This document shows, piece by piece, positions 1-8,708 of a DNA stretch of 64,000 bases. Numbering within the stretch: the first letter of the stretch is position 1; every line of letters starts with the position of its first letter. The position numbers were made by a program, and so were the translations under genes. The DNA comes from Umboniibacter marinipuniceus (GTDB taxonomy: Bacteria > Pseudomonadota > Gammaproteobacteria > Pseudomonadales > DSM-25080). Location of the stretch: NCBI RefSeq assembly GCF_003688415.1, contig NZ_REFJ01000003.1, positions 62,001 through 126,000 of the forward strand, read 5' to 3'. The notes beneath the pieces were generated by a model that was not told the origin of the DNA, did not search any database, and was given only the letters and a program-made list of their open reading frames with translations.

Positions 1-220
1 CGACCTGATCAACGTCTTTGCGCCACAGACAGACTTTTTCAAAGCTAAACAAGCGTTGCAGGATGCGTTCGGCGAAATTGACTTCGAAATGGCTGAAATT
101 CAGTTCATTCCACAAACTACCACCGAGATAAGCGAAGAAGATAGACCCATGTTCGACAAGTTCATCGGGATGCTTGATGACCTAGATGACGTTCAGCGCG
201 TTTATCATAATGCTGAGTAA
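1..220 (+). CDS. yebC: YebC/TACO1-family protein, C-terminal fragment
   Basis: This is the last 73 codons of a gene whose 5' part lies outside the window; the frame starts at base 2 and stops with TAA at 218-220. The residues read as the YebC C-terminal domain: an FxxAKxAL helix, then EIQFIPQTT, then an acidic helix with MLDDLDDVQRVYHN. YebC/TACO1 proteins act in the cytoplasm as regulators or as translation factors that ease ribosome stalling. A terminator follows 20 bases after the stop, so this is the end of its transcript. The acidic tail is highly characteristic of the family. Confidence 0.9.
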   Translation, partial: DLINVFAPQTDFFKAKQALQDAFGEIDFEMAEIQFIPQTTTEISEEDRPMFDKFIGMLDDLDDVQRVYHNAE

Positions 221-239
221 TTTGCTTTGCTAAGATATG

Positions 240-272
240 AAAAGCCCGAGGCATTCAGCTTCGGGCTTTTTT
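240..272. terminator. Bidirectional rho-independent terminator
   Basis: A perfect 10-bp stem (240-249 with 261-270) has an 11-nt loop. It is followed by T's on the + strand and mirrored by A's on the left side, so it can end both yebC and the convergent gene at 280-1848. Confidence 0.85.
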
Positions 273-279
273 GTAATCG

Positions 280-1848
280 CTAGGTGACGTCCGTCGACCA
301 AAGTTGTCGCCAGCGCTCAGGTATGTCGTCCGTAAGTAACTGCCCGTTTGCTAGTAGTTGCTCCGGTTCAATACAATCACTAATATTTCCGTCACCATCT
401 CTACGCTTTATCATCCAAGGCTTAAGCTGAGCTGGATCAGCTAAGCCCATAGCGCCGAGTAACTCGAAGAAGTGTTCGCAGGTAGCGGCTTGAAAATTAG
501 CAATCCTGACCGATTTACTTGCCGGGTCCAGAGCGGATGAGCGAACTGGATCTTGCGTTGCGATACCAGTGGGACAGTGATTCGTATGGCAGCTTTGTGA
601 TTGTATGCAGCCCATCGCTAACATCATCGTCCGTGCGGCATTGACCACATCTGCTCCCAGCGCCAGTTTCGACAGCACATCGAACCCTGTGGCCGTCTTT
701 CCAGACGCGATCACAGTAATCTCCGAGCGTAGTCCCGCTCCTGTCAGCACTTGATTGACGAAGGCAATGCCCTCGGCTACGGGGTAGCCTAGACGGTTAG
801 AGAACTCTACCGGTGCAGCGCCAGTGCCACCCTCGGCACCATCCACAGTAATAAAGTCAGGAACAATTTGGGTATTGATCATTGCCTTCACTAATTGCAC
901 AAACTCAACGGGTCTTCCAAGACAGAGTTTAAAACCCACAGGCTTTCCGCCAGAAAGCGCACGTAGTCGCGCAATATTTTGCATCAAACCCTCTGGCGAC
1001 GCGGCGAACGGGTGCCTCGCAGGGGAGACACAATCCTCATCGGTTGCGATCAACCGTACAGCGGCGATTTCCTCGGTAATCTTCTCCTTGGGGAGTACGC
1101 CGCCATGGCCAGGCTTCGCACCCTGAGAAAGTTTAATCTCAATCATTTTGACCATATCTTTTGACGCAGCTTCTTTGAATTTATCCTCATCAAAAGTTCC
1201 GCTAGCAGTTCTACATCCGAATAAGCCAGACCCAATTTGCCAGACCAGATCACCCCCCTGTTGGTGATAGGGGCTAATGCCCCCTTCCCCCGTATTATGA
1301 TAATAGCCACCGATTTTAGCAGCGCGATTCAAGGCACTAATCGCATTCGCGCTCAGTGAACCGAAACTCATCGCTGAGGTGTTCAAGCGCGACGCCGAGT
1401 AGGGTTTGGTGCACGAGGATGAGCCAATGACGTGACGTTTCGCAGCCTCAGTGACCTCCACGGGATAGATAGAATGCTCGATGGATAGATAATTTTCTTC
1501 GTAAAGATCGTGCTCGGTCCCGAACGCCTTAGCATCATTTAAACGCTTCGCTCGTCGATAGACGGTATTGCGTTGCTCTCGATTAAAGGGCTTTTCCTCG
1601 GTATTCGAGGCAACAAAATACTGATGAATTTCGTCGTGAAAGGATTCGAGGATAAATCGGATGTGCGCCACAACAGGGTATAACGTGGTAATAGTATGCC
1701 GATTTAACAAAACGTCATACAGGCCAATGACGGAATAACTGAGTGTTAAGAGCAACAGGAAATAACTATCAAAGACGACGGCGATCCCCGCTGCGAAAAC
1801 ATTACCAACTGTGGAAACTAATAGTAAAACGCGTTGCATTAGTGTCAT
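280..1848 (-). CDS. Membrane-anchored FMN-binding glutamate-synthase-like protein
   Basis: This 522-residue protein has one or two hydrophobic segments in residues 5-45, followed by the FMN-binding barrel of the glutamate synthase large subunit (roughly residues 150-480). Visible family marks are the SAMSFGSLSANA and GGISPYH blocks, the DGAEGGTGAAP loop, and a three-cysteine cluster motif C414-x5-C420-x4-C425 (HCPTGIATQDP), which in GltB binds a 3Fe-4S cluster. It lacks the glutaminase and GXGXG domains of true GltB, so it is probably a stand-alone FMN/Fe-S oxidoreductase at the membrane rather than glutamate synthase. The physiological substrate is unknown. It stands alone, with a terminator at its 3' side. 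Confidence 0.8.
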   Translation of the reverse strand: MTLMQRVLLLVSTVGNVFAAGIAVVFDSYFLLLLTLSYSVIGLYDVLLNRHTITTLYPVVAHIRFILESFHDEIHQYFVASNTEEKPFNREQRNTVYRRAKRLNDAKAFGTEHDLYEENYLSIEHSIYPVEVTEAAKRHVIGSSSCTKPYSASRLNTSAMSFGSLSANAISALNRAAKIGGYYHNTGEGGISPYHQQGGDLVWQIGSGLFGCRTASGTFDEDKFKEAASKDMVKMIEIKLSQGAKPGHGGVLPKEKITEEIAAVRLIATDEDCVSPARHPFAASPEGLMQNIARLRALSGGKPVGFKLCLGRPVEFVQLVKAMINTQIVPDFITVDGAEGGTGAAPVEFSNRLGYPVAEGIAFVNQVLTGAGLRSEITVIASGKTATGFDVLSKLALGADVVNAARTMMLAMGCIQSQSCHTNHCPTGIATQDPVRSSALDPASKSVRIANFQAATCEHFFELLGAMGLADPAQLKPWMIKRRDGDGNISDCIEPEQLLANGQLLTDDIPERWRQLWSTDVT

Positions 1849-1922
1849 AGCAAATCCTCTTTGATCTCACTATAGCCTAAACCAATTTTACAACACACTT
1901 GAATTCTTAGGACCGACTGCCC

Positions 1923-2123
1923 TCAACTCGCCTTGAATCGCGCCGCGTCGATAATGCTATAGATATGAATAATCCACCCCAACAATACCAGCCACAGTAA
2001 TGCGGCGAGCCCGAATTGGATAATTGCCGCCAATAACCGCCCTTGGACTAGCTGCCCTAAACCAGGGATGATAACACTGCAAATTGCCGCAATAACGTTA
2101 GCGGTAGAACCTTGGCCACTCAT
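1923..2123 (-). CDS. Small TM2-like membrane protein
   Basis: A 66-residue protein with two hydrophobic segments separated by a GQLVQGR turn. The pattern IIPGLGQLxxG, then a second helix, then HIYSIIDA resembles the TM2-type small membrane proteins found widely in bacteria, whose role is unknown. An AGGAG ribosome binding site lies about 7 bases before the ATG on the minus strand, which supports translation. It is read in the same direction as the upstream FMN protein but separated by 74 bases. No function is assigned. Confidence 0.65.
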   Translation of the reverse strand: MSGQGSTANVIAAICSVIIPGLGQLVQGRLLAAIIQFGLAALLWLVLLGWIIHIYSIIDAARFKAS

Positions 2124-2298
2124 ACAACACTCCTCAAAGCTGATAACATTAGTTAAATATATATAACATTAAGTGTAAATACAACCCATATGAATTACCG
2201 CTTGCGCGAATATTCACTGCCGATTGTATTGTTATCTGGCTAGTGAACCGTTACTCTTGGAACCATCTAAATAGCTAATTTTAAGGTAGTACCAATCG

Positions 2299-3540
2299 AT
2301 GCTAGCCGTATTTCAACCTTTTGTTCGCCTCTGGCAAACGAGTAGTCTCATTCTACAAATCTTCGTAGGACTTCTTATCGGCGCGGTGATTGGACTCGTT
2401 GCACCATCGACAGCCGTCTCTCTAGGTCTACTCGGCGACCTGTTTGTTGGCGGTTTGAAGGCAGTTGCACCTATCCTGGTCTTTATCTTGGTTTGCTCAG
2501 CAATTGCTAACCATCAACCAGGGAAAAAAACGAGCATCCGCGCTCTACTAGTGCTTTACGGACTCGGTACGGTAACCGCCGCCGTTATTGCGTTATCAGC
2601 TAGCACTCTCTTTCCATCCGAGCTCGTGCTGTTCGTTGGCGATACCAGCATTACTCCGCCTTCGGGCATCGGTGGTGTATTGAACACCCTAATTTTCAAC
2701 ATCGTAGCCAATCCAATCGATGCATTGTTATCTGCCAACTACATTGGCATTCTCACCTGGGCTGTATTACTTGGTTTAGGCCTGCAAAAATCAAGTGACA
2801 CCACTAAACAATCACTCTCTGACCTTGCCGAAGCGATTACGCGAGTAGTGCGCATTGTGATTGCTTTCGCTCCTATCGGCATCTTAGGCCTGGTCGCCTA
2901 CTCAATCGCGACCACGGGTTTTGAGGCAATGATGAACTACGCACACCTGCTCGCCGTACTCATTGGTTGCATGCTGGTAATGGCGTTGGTAGTTAACCCG
3001 CTGATTGTGTTCCTCGTTATTGGCCGCAATCCTTATCCGATGATCTTTCCAACCTTGCTTGCTAGCGGTTTGCCCGCTTTTTTTACGCGCTCTTCGGCCG
3101 CGAATATCCCGGTAAACATGAATTTGTGTAAGCGCTACGGCCTACCAGAAGACACCTACGCGGTTTCAATTCCTTTAGGCGCTACGGTCAATATGGCTGG
3201 TGCAGCTATTACGATTACAACATTGACCTTAGCCGCAACAGCAACTTTGGGTATCCAAGTGGACTTCGCGTCGGCACTCTTATTATGTGTGGTTGCCGCA
3301 GTGAGTGCTTGCGGAGCATCGGGGGTGGCCGGTGGTTCACTATTACTGATTCCGCTTGCCTGTTCATTGTTTGGTATCGATAACGAGATATCTATGCAAG
3401 TAGTGGCTATAGGCTTTGTCATTTCGGTACTCCAGGATTCACTCGAAACGGCTCTCAATAGCTCAACGGACGTGGTTTATACCACTACGGCTTGTATTAT
3501 GGATGATCCCTCGCTGTATAAGAACATCACCGAGCAATAA
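2299..3540 (+). CDS. sstT: Sodium:serine/threonine symporter SstT
   Basis: A 413-residue inner-membrane transporter of the dicarboxylate/amino acid:cation symporter family. SstT imports serine and threonine with Na+. The sequence shows the SstT-specific blocks [53 protein letters not shown] and [18 protein letters not shown], which include the two re-entrant hairpins that hold the substrate. Length matches the E. coli protein (about 414). A TAAGGTAG ribosome binding site precedes the ATG. The next gene begins 26 bases downstream on the same strand and may be co-transcribed. Confidence 0.93.
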   Translation: MLAVFQPFVRLWQTSSLILQIFVGLLIGAVIGLVAPSTAVSLGLLGDLFVGGLKAVAPILVFILVCSAIANHQPGKKTSIRALLVLYGLGTVTAAVIALSASTLFPSELVLFVGDTSITPPSGIGGVLNTLIFNIVANPIDALLSANYIGILTWAVLLGLGLQKSSDTTKQSLSDLAEAITRVVRIVIAFAPIGILGLVAYSIATTGFEAMMNYAHLLAVLIGCMLVMALVVNPLIVFLVIGRNPYPMIFPTLLASGLPAFFTRSSAANIPVNMNLCKRYGLPEDTYAVSIPLGATVNMAGAAITITTLTLAATATLGIQVDFASALLLCVVAAVSACGASGVAGGSLLLIPLACSLFGIDNEISMQVVAIGFVISVLQDSLETALNSSTDVVYTTTACIMDDPSLYKNITEQ

Positions 3541-3566
3541 TCCTCCTAACAAAGCGTCCGCGGCTC

Positions 3567-4418
3567 ATGAAATATTTGATTGCCACCACATTTTTGTGGG
3601 CCTTTTCTTTTAGCTTAATCGGCGAGTTTCTCGCCGGTTCAGTGAATAGTTATACGGCTGCATTCATCCGCTCGTTCCTTGCGCTTCTCACTTTTACACT
3701 GATACTGAGAAAGCCACTAGCGATTGATTCATTGAGTCTGAAGCTTATTGCCATTGGCGGGGTGCAGCTCGGCTTAATGTACGTATGCTATTTTCATGCA
3801 TTTAATTTTCTTAGTGTGCCGCTAGTTCTATTATTTACTATCCTCACTCCTATCTACGTGACCCTGATCGATGATCTATTTAATTGTCGTTTTCAGCCAA
3901 GAGTACTGCTGGTTGCCTCACTAGCTGTGATCGGCGCATTTGTCATTCGCCAACACTCCCCCGGTCAAGATTTCTGGTTTGGCTTCGCAGTCCTGCAGGG
4001 CGCTAACGTTTGCTTTGCCTTTGGCCAGGTGGCCTTCAAACGCCTCGCTCAACGGGCGCCCCGCTGCCTCCTTCCGGAACAACAACGCTACTTTTTCCTT
4101 GGCGCCACATTGGTTACCTTCATTGCAATGCTTGGTTATGGAGAAGCCCCCACAAATATTACGCTTGAGCAGATAGGCATCCTGATTTGGCTGGGGGTTG
4201 TTGCGTCAGGGGTTGGTTACTTTTGGTGGAATCGAGGTGCGGCGACCACCGATACGGGTACATTAGCTATCATGAATAACGCCGTAATACCTGTGGGCTT
4301 AGCGGTTAACCTGGCTTTATGGGGTGCCGAGGTGAATGTAACAAAACTACTTCTTGGTGGAGCAATAATCCTGCTTGCCATGCTGTTACATCGGCAACTC
4401 AACGCAGCTAACAACTAA
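3567..4418 (+). CDS. EamA-family (DMT) transporter
   Basis: A 283-residue, almost wholly hydrophobic protein with about ten predicted membrane helices arranged as two EamA repeats (residues about 1-125 and 140-280). Drug/metabolite transporters of this kind usually export amino acids or small metabolites, but the substrate cannot be read from sequence. The second repeat carries the typical GVVASGVGYFWWNRG block and ends with a helix and a short basic tail. It follows sstT by 26 bases, which could mean a shared transcript for amino acid import and export. It converges on the AraC-type gene with only 4 bases between the two stops. Confidence 0.8.
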   Translation: MKYLIATTFLWAFSFSLIGEFLAGSVNSYTAAFIRSFLALLTFTLILRKPLAIDSLSLKLIAIGGVQLGLMYVCYFHAFNFLSVPLVLLFTILTPIYVTLIDDLFNCRFQPRVLLVASLAVIGAFVIRQHSPGQDFWFGFAVLQGANVCFAFGQVAFKRLAQRAPRCLLPEQQRYFFLGATLVTFIAMLGYGEAPTNITLEQIGILIWLGVVASGVGYFWWNRGAATTDTGTLAIMNNAVIPVGLAVNLALWGAEVNVTKLLLGGAIILLAMLLHRQLNAANN

Positions 4419-4422
4419 ACGT

Positions 4423-5376
4423 TCACAACCTTTCCGTGCTAGACACTGCACTGTGTTTACCCTGACTATCTCGTGCAACTTGCGAAAGAACTTCTCGCTC
4501 GGCCACCATGAAGCCCTTAAGCTCCTTGAAAGTTAATCCCTCACGTGAAAGGTAATGCGAAAAAGTCTTGGCGGTAAGCCCGAATTCAGCGGCTACGTCT
4601 TGTGCCATGGCGCTAAAATTGGAATCCATGAGAACTACTCGGGTCTTATCTCCCCAGCTCATCTGACAGTAGTCTAATTGCCTCGATTGCGCCGCATTAC
4701 ACTTTGCAAGCGTGAAACGACTTAAATCATAGCTGCTCATACCCGCTGCTTGGAGTGCGCTCGAGTACCGAATAAAAGTCCGATTTCCGCCATAATTGAA
4801 CTGTCCTAACTGGCTCTGGCTACTTAACTCAGGGGCGCTACCAACAAGATCACCAGAGAGTGTCGCATCGAAACAGTGCATTTCATCCGCGGCGAGGAAT
4901 TTCAGCATTTGCATGGTAGTCAGCAGTACTAAAAAGTGCAAGAAAGCAGACAGGCCTCCCAATTCCATCGTCGGCGAAAGTACCAGGTCTACGTGGCTAT
5001 CGCTCTCTTCAACCGAGAGCTGAATATAGCGCTGGATACTTTGAGAACTCTCGGCGAGGAAACCTACTGCACCACGGAAGTCCTCGGCATAGTGAGCCCC
5101 GAGGCGAGCCTTACCGATTGCCAAACGACGTGCGACATCGACAGGGTCACTAAAAATGAGATACTGCCCCGTATGGCTCTGAGCCAACGAGAGCAGCAGA
5201 TTTAACTCCTTAAAACACCATGGTCGGTCAAGATCAGTAAACTCAGCAGCCGAAATTGAAAGCCTTGTGTAAAGGACTGAATCATCAATGCCTTGGCGTC
5301 TAAGCTCGTTGAGAATCAGCCGTGGTACGGCCCCACAAGAAACTAGATCTAACCAGCCGGATCGAAATTCAAACAC
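4423..5376 (-). CDS. AraC-family regulator, C-terminally truncated
   Basis: A 317-residue protein of the AraC family with an Arabinose_bd-type N-terminal sensory domain (residues about 10-205). The first helix-turn-helix is at about 253-292 (MAQDVAAEFGLTAKTFSHYLSREG, then FKEL). Family members normally carry a second helix-turn-helix of about 45 residues after this point. Here the frame runs into an unrelated tail of about 25 residues (AREVLSQ onward) and stops 4 bases before the end of the convergent transporter. No frame on either side restores the missing part. It is divergent from the deaminase gene at 5553, the usual place for a regulated target. DNA binding may be weakened or altered. 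Confidence 0.75.
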   Translation of the reverse strand: MFEFRSGWLDLVSCGAVPRLILNELRRQGIDDSVLYTRLSISAAEFTDLDRPWCFKELNLLLSLAQSHTGQYLIFSDPVDVARRLAIGKARLGAHYAEDFRGAVGFLAESSQSIQRYIQLSVEESDSHVDLVLSPTMELGGLSAFLHFLVLLTTMQMLKFLAADEMHCFDATLSGDLVGSAPELSSQSQLGQFNYGGNRTFIRYSSALQAAGMSSYDLSRFTLAKCNAAQSRQLDYCQMSWGDKTRVVLMDSNFSAMAQDVAAEFGLTAKTFSHYLSREGLTFKELKGFMVAEREVLSQVARDSQGKHSAVSSTERL

Positions 5377-5440
5377 GTTGAAGCATTCCTTTGTTGAAAC
5401 GAGAGAATAGCTACTACCTACCAGGAATTATTAGCTAATG

Positions 5441-5450
5441 ATTGATCAAT
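5441..5450. promoter_or_regulatory. Palindrome in divergent promoter region
   Basis: ATTGATCAAT is a perfect 10-bp palindrome in an AT-rich stretch between the AraC-type gene and the deaminase gene. It is a candidate operator or promoter element only; no named factor is recognised. Confidence 0.3.
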
Positions 5451-5552
5451 GTATAGTCAATTATTCTCGTATCAGATCACTCAAGTGTTTATCACAGTAT
5501 CACTGAGCAACGAGTAAGGCTAAAATGAGATGATAACTAAAGGGAATTAGCC

Positions 5553-6884
5553 ATGAGCGTACAATTCGTTGACACCATTCTGCACTGCAAATATCTCTTA
5601 GCCATCAAGCCAATGACAATTCAGAACGAATGCGCCATTGTCATTGATGAAGGCCAAATCGTAGATTTGGTTGCGTCTCACGAGATCCCCTTCAGCTATC
5701 GCGCGGCCGACGAACTCTTCTTCGACAATCATCTCCTAATGCCCGGCTTAATCAACACGCACGGCCACGCAGCCATGAGCCTACTTCGCGGCTTTGCAGA
5801 CGATTTGGCATTACAAACTTGGCTCAACGATCACATCTGGCCGGCTGAAACCAAATTTGTGAGTGCAGCCTTTGTCGAGCTAGGTACCGAGCTGGCTATG
5901 GCTGAAATGTTGATGACCGGCACCACCTGTTTCTCTGATATGTATTTCTTCCCTGACGCTGCCGCTGAAGCGGTAGATAGGGTTGGTATGCGCGCACAAA
6001 TTGCTGCGACCATTTTTGATTTTCCGTGTAATTGGGGTTCGGGACCAGACGATTACCTCAGCAAAGCGAGAAGTATGGCCGAAGACCTAAAACAGCATGA
6101 GTTAATTAACTTTGCCATTGCTCCCCATGCTCCCTATACGGTTAATGATACAAACTTCGCCAAGGCCAAGGCTTTTGCGGATGAATTTGACATTCCGTTG
6201 CAGGTTCATCTCCACGAAACACAGCAGGAGGTTGATGACGCGGTAGCCAGTAGTGGCACTCGTCCTCTTAACCGGCTCATTGACAACCAATTTATCGATG
6301 CGAAATCACAACTCGTTCACATGACGGCGCTCACTGCCGCCGATATAGAAGCTGTCGCCAAACTTGGGGCATCGGTGATTACCTGTCCGCGTTCAAACCT
6401 TAAGCTAGCCTCGGGTATGTGCCCAACCCAGGCGCTATTAGATAACGGTGTTAACGTAGCGATTGGTACTGACGGTGCTGCCAGTAACAATGCTCTAGAT
6501 ATGTTTAGCGAACTCCAATACACCGCCCTTACCGCAAAGATAAAGCACGGCAATCCTGAGGCTATCTCCGCGACAAGCGCCCTAGAAATGGCCACAATTA
6601 ATGGCGCCAAAGCGCTGGGTGTGCAGGATATCTGCGGAACACTAGAACGCGGAAAGTCAGCTGACATGATTGCAATTGATATGAGCGGGATCGACTTGCA
6701 GCCGTGCTTCAATCTTATTGCTGAACTCGTCTACTCACAAATAGGTCATCGGGTAACGGACGTTTGGGTGGCCGGTAGACGCCTCGTTCAAGACCAACAA
6801 CTCACCACTATCGACAACAAACATCTGCGGTCGCGAGTACAAGCATTCACTGAGCAAGCGCTGACTAAAACAGCGAAGGATTGA
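5553..6884 (+). CDS. mtaD: 5'-methylthioadenosine / S-adenosylhomocysteine deaminase
   Basis: A 443-residue amidohydrolase of the TRZ/ATZ group. These cytoplasmic metal enzymes deaminate methylthioadenosine or S-adenosylhomocysteine to the inosine form. Metal and substrate motifs are in the expected order: NTHGHAAMSLLRG near residue 67, the HLHET block with a metal histidine near 220, LVHM near 250, and IGTDGAASNNALDM near 305 with the conserved aspartate. It begins with a clear ATG after an AAAGGGAATT ribosome binding site. In other gammaproteobacteria this gene often precedes ubiG; here it stands alone opposite an AraC-type regulator. Its 3' end overlaps ung by 20 bases, tail to tail. Confidence 0.87.
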   Translation: MSVQFVDTILHCKYLLAIKPMTIQNECAIVIDEGQIVDLVASHEIPFSYRAADELFFDNHLLMPGLINTHGHAAMSLLRGFADDLALQTWLNDHIWPAETKFVSAAFVELGTELAMAEMLMTGTTCFSDMYFFPDAAAEAVDRVGMRAQIAATIFDFPCNWGSGPDDYLSKARSMAEDLKQHELINFAIAPHAPYTVNDTNFAKAKAFADEFDIPLQVHLHETQQEVDDAVASSGTRPLNRLIDNQFIDAKSQLVHMTALTAADIEAVAKLGASVITCPRSNLKLASGMCPTQALLDNGVNVAIGTDGAASNNALDMFSELQYTALTAKIKHGNPEAISATSALEMATINGAKALGVQDICGTLERGKSADMIAIDMSGIDLQPCFNLIAELVYSQIGHRVTDVWVAGRRLVQDQQLTTIDNKHLRSRVQAFTEQALTKTAKD

Positions 6885-7554
6885 TAGGGGTTAATTGCCA
6901 ATTGATTGCGGTCTGACCGTGAGCTTCTAGCCAGCGATTCGCTTGACTAAAATGGCGACAGCCAAAAAAACCCCGATGGGCCGATAGCGGCGAAGGGTGC
7001 GCTGCCGTCAGTACTAGGTGTTTATCGGCATCAACCAACGCGCCCTTGGATTGAGCAAACGCTCCCCATAGTAGAAATACGATGCCATTCGGCTGATTGT
7101 TAAGCGTCCGAATTATTTCGTCGGTAAACGCTTCCCATACCGCAAGCTGTGCGCCAGGATCGCCAAGAGGTACAGTTAATGCGGAATTAAGTAGCATTAC
7201 CCCCTGCTCTACCCATTCAGAGAGGTTCCCATGATCAACAGGATAGGTTTGCTCATCCTGAGCCAGTTCTTTTAGGATATTCTTTAACGACGGTGGGACC
7301 CGCTGATCATCAGGGACGGAAAAACTCAGACCTTCAGCCTGATGTGCTCCATGGTAGGGATCCTGCCCTAAAATCACCACCCTAACCGCTTGAGGCGCAA
7401 GCATCTCAAACACTCTAAACCACAACGCTTTGGGCGGTGTTAGGTCTGTTCTAGTCAACTGATCCCGGTTATCTCGGATTAACTGGGACCAAGCTGCACC
7501 CAAGAAAGGGACCCATGAATTGGGAAGTGAAGGTAGATTTTCTTTCATCTTCAT
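6865..7554 (-). CDS. ung: Uracil-DNA glycosylase
   Basis: A 229-residue family 1 uracil-DNA glycosylase, which excises uracil from DNA in base-excision repair. The catalytic water-activating motif GQDPYHG is at residues 63-69 (Asp65), LLNSALTV forms the uracil pocket, and HPSPLSAHRGFFGCRHF is the Leu-intercalation loop containing the catalytic His. Length agrees with E. coli Ung (229). Two possible ATG codons lie two codons apart; the first is used. The stop lies inside the last codons of the convergent deaminase gene. Confidence 0.95.
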   Translation of the reverse strand: MKMKENLPSLPNSWVPFLGAAWSQLIRDNRDQLTRTDLTPPKALWFRVFEMLAPQAVRVVILGQDPYHGAHQAEGLSFSVPDDQRVPPSLKNILKELAQDEQTYPVDHGNLSEWVEQGVMLLNSALTVPLGDPGAQLAVWEAFTDEIIRTLNNQPNGIVFLLWGAFAQSKGALVDADKHLVLTAAHPSPLSAHRGFFGCRHFSQANRWLEAHGQTAINWQLTPINPSLF

Positions 7555-7610
7555 AGTCTACCGCTGATTGGGTCGGTGAGCCACGATCAGCCAACAAAAA
7601 AATGCCGACA

Positions 7611-7633
7611 AAAAAATGCCGGCATAAGCCGGC
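7611..7633 (-). terminator. Rho-independent terminator of gap
   Basis: GCCGGC (7618-7623) and GCCGGC (7628-7633) enclose an ATAA loop. On the minus strand the hairpin is followed by one A and then six T's, 44 bases after the gap stop codon. Confidence 0.85.
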
Positions 7634-7676
7634 GAAGAGGACAGATGTAGCTGAGCCACACCTTGTACGGGATCTA

Positions 7677-8678
7677 TTACTGAGCGTTAAACATGGCTTG
7701 AGCCGTATCAAGCATTCGATTCGAGAAGCCCCACTCGTTGTCATACCAAGCCATTACTTTAACGAGTTTGCCATTGACGCGCGTCTGAGTTGCATCAATG
7801 GTTGAACTCGCAGGATTGTGGTTAAAATCGCTCGAAACTAGCGGTAGTTGATTAAAGCCAACCACACCTGGCGTCTGCTCGGCTCGCAAACGAAGGATTT
7901 CGTTAACCACCTCGACACTAGTATCCTTTTCTACTAACACCGTCAAATCAACCAAAGAGACATTCGCCGTAGGAACACGAACCGCCATGCCGTCTAGCTT
8001 CCCTTGAAGTGCGGGTAAAACAAGACCTACCGCTGCTGCCGCACCAGTCTTCGTTGGCACCATATTGTGTGCCGCGGCGCGAGCTCGATACATATCTGAA
8101 TGAGGTCCATCCATCAACATTTGGTCAGCGGTATACGCATGTACGGTAGTCATATTACCCTGCACTATAGTCAACGCTTTATGGAGAGCTTGAGCGACAG
8201 GTGCAAGGCAATTAGTGGTACAGGACGCATTAGACACCACGGTATCCAATGCCGTTAAGGTATCGTCGTTAACGCCGAAAACAATAGTTTTATCCGCATC
8301 GGCCACTGGCGCACTGCACAGCACTTTTTTTGCACCGGCTTCCAGATGTACGCCTGAAGCGTCCTTAGAATTAAAGCGTCCCGTGCACTCCAGTACGATA
8401 TCAACCTTAAGATCAGCCCATGGCAACTTGCTTGGATCCGCTTGAGAAAGCAATGTTATCTGGTCATTCGCAATGGAAAGTTGATCACCTTCAAGCGCTA
8501 CAGTTTCTGGAAAAACACCATGAACAGTATCGAAATTGAGCAGGTGCGCACGATGTTCGTTGGACATCAAATCATTGATTGCTACCAATTTAATTTTGTT
8601 ATTGGCCCCAGACTCATATAGCGCTCTAGTAACCATACGGCCAATACGTCCAAAACCATTAATTGCAACGTTAATCAT
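7677..8678 (-). CDS. gap: Type I glyceraldehyde-3-phosphate dehydrogenase
   Basis: A 333-residue NAD-dependent glyceraldehyde-3-phosphate dehydrogenase of glycolysis and gluconeogenesis. It shows the N-terminal nucleotide fold INGFGRIGR, the catalytic SNASCTTNCLAP block with Cys153, the HAYTADQ block with the active-site His, and the C-terminal WYDNEWGFSNRM. It lies 30 bases downstream of hexR on the same strand and is probably co-transcribed. Pairing gap with hexR fits the Entner-Doudoroff pathway, which feeds glyceraldehyde-3-phosphate directly into this enzyme. A strong terminator follows. Confidence 0.95.
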   Translation of the reverse strand: MINVAINGFGRIGRMVTRALYESGANNKIKLVAINDLMSNEHRAHLLNFDTVHGVFPETVALEGDQLSIANDQITLLSQADPSKLPWADLKVDIVLECTGRFNSKDASGVHLEAGAKKVLCSAPVADADKTIVFGVNDDTLTALDTVVSNASCTTNCLAPVAQALHKALTIVQGNMTTVHAYTADQMLMDGPHSDMYRARAAAHNMVPTKTGAAAAVGLVLPALQGKLDGMAVRVPTANVSLVDLTVLVEKDTSVEVVNEILRLRAEQTPGVVGFNQLPLVSSDFNHNPASSTIDATQTRVNGKLVKVMAWYDNEWGFSNRMLDTAQAMFNAQ

Positions 8679-8708
8679 TTTACTACCTTATTTATAATCT
8701 TATGACAG

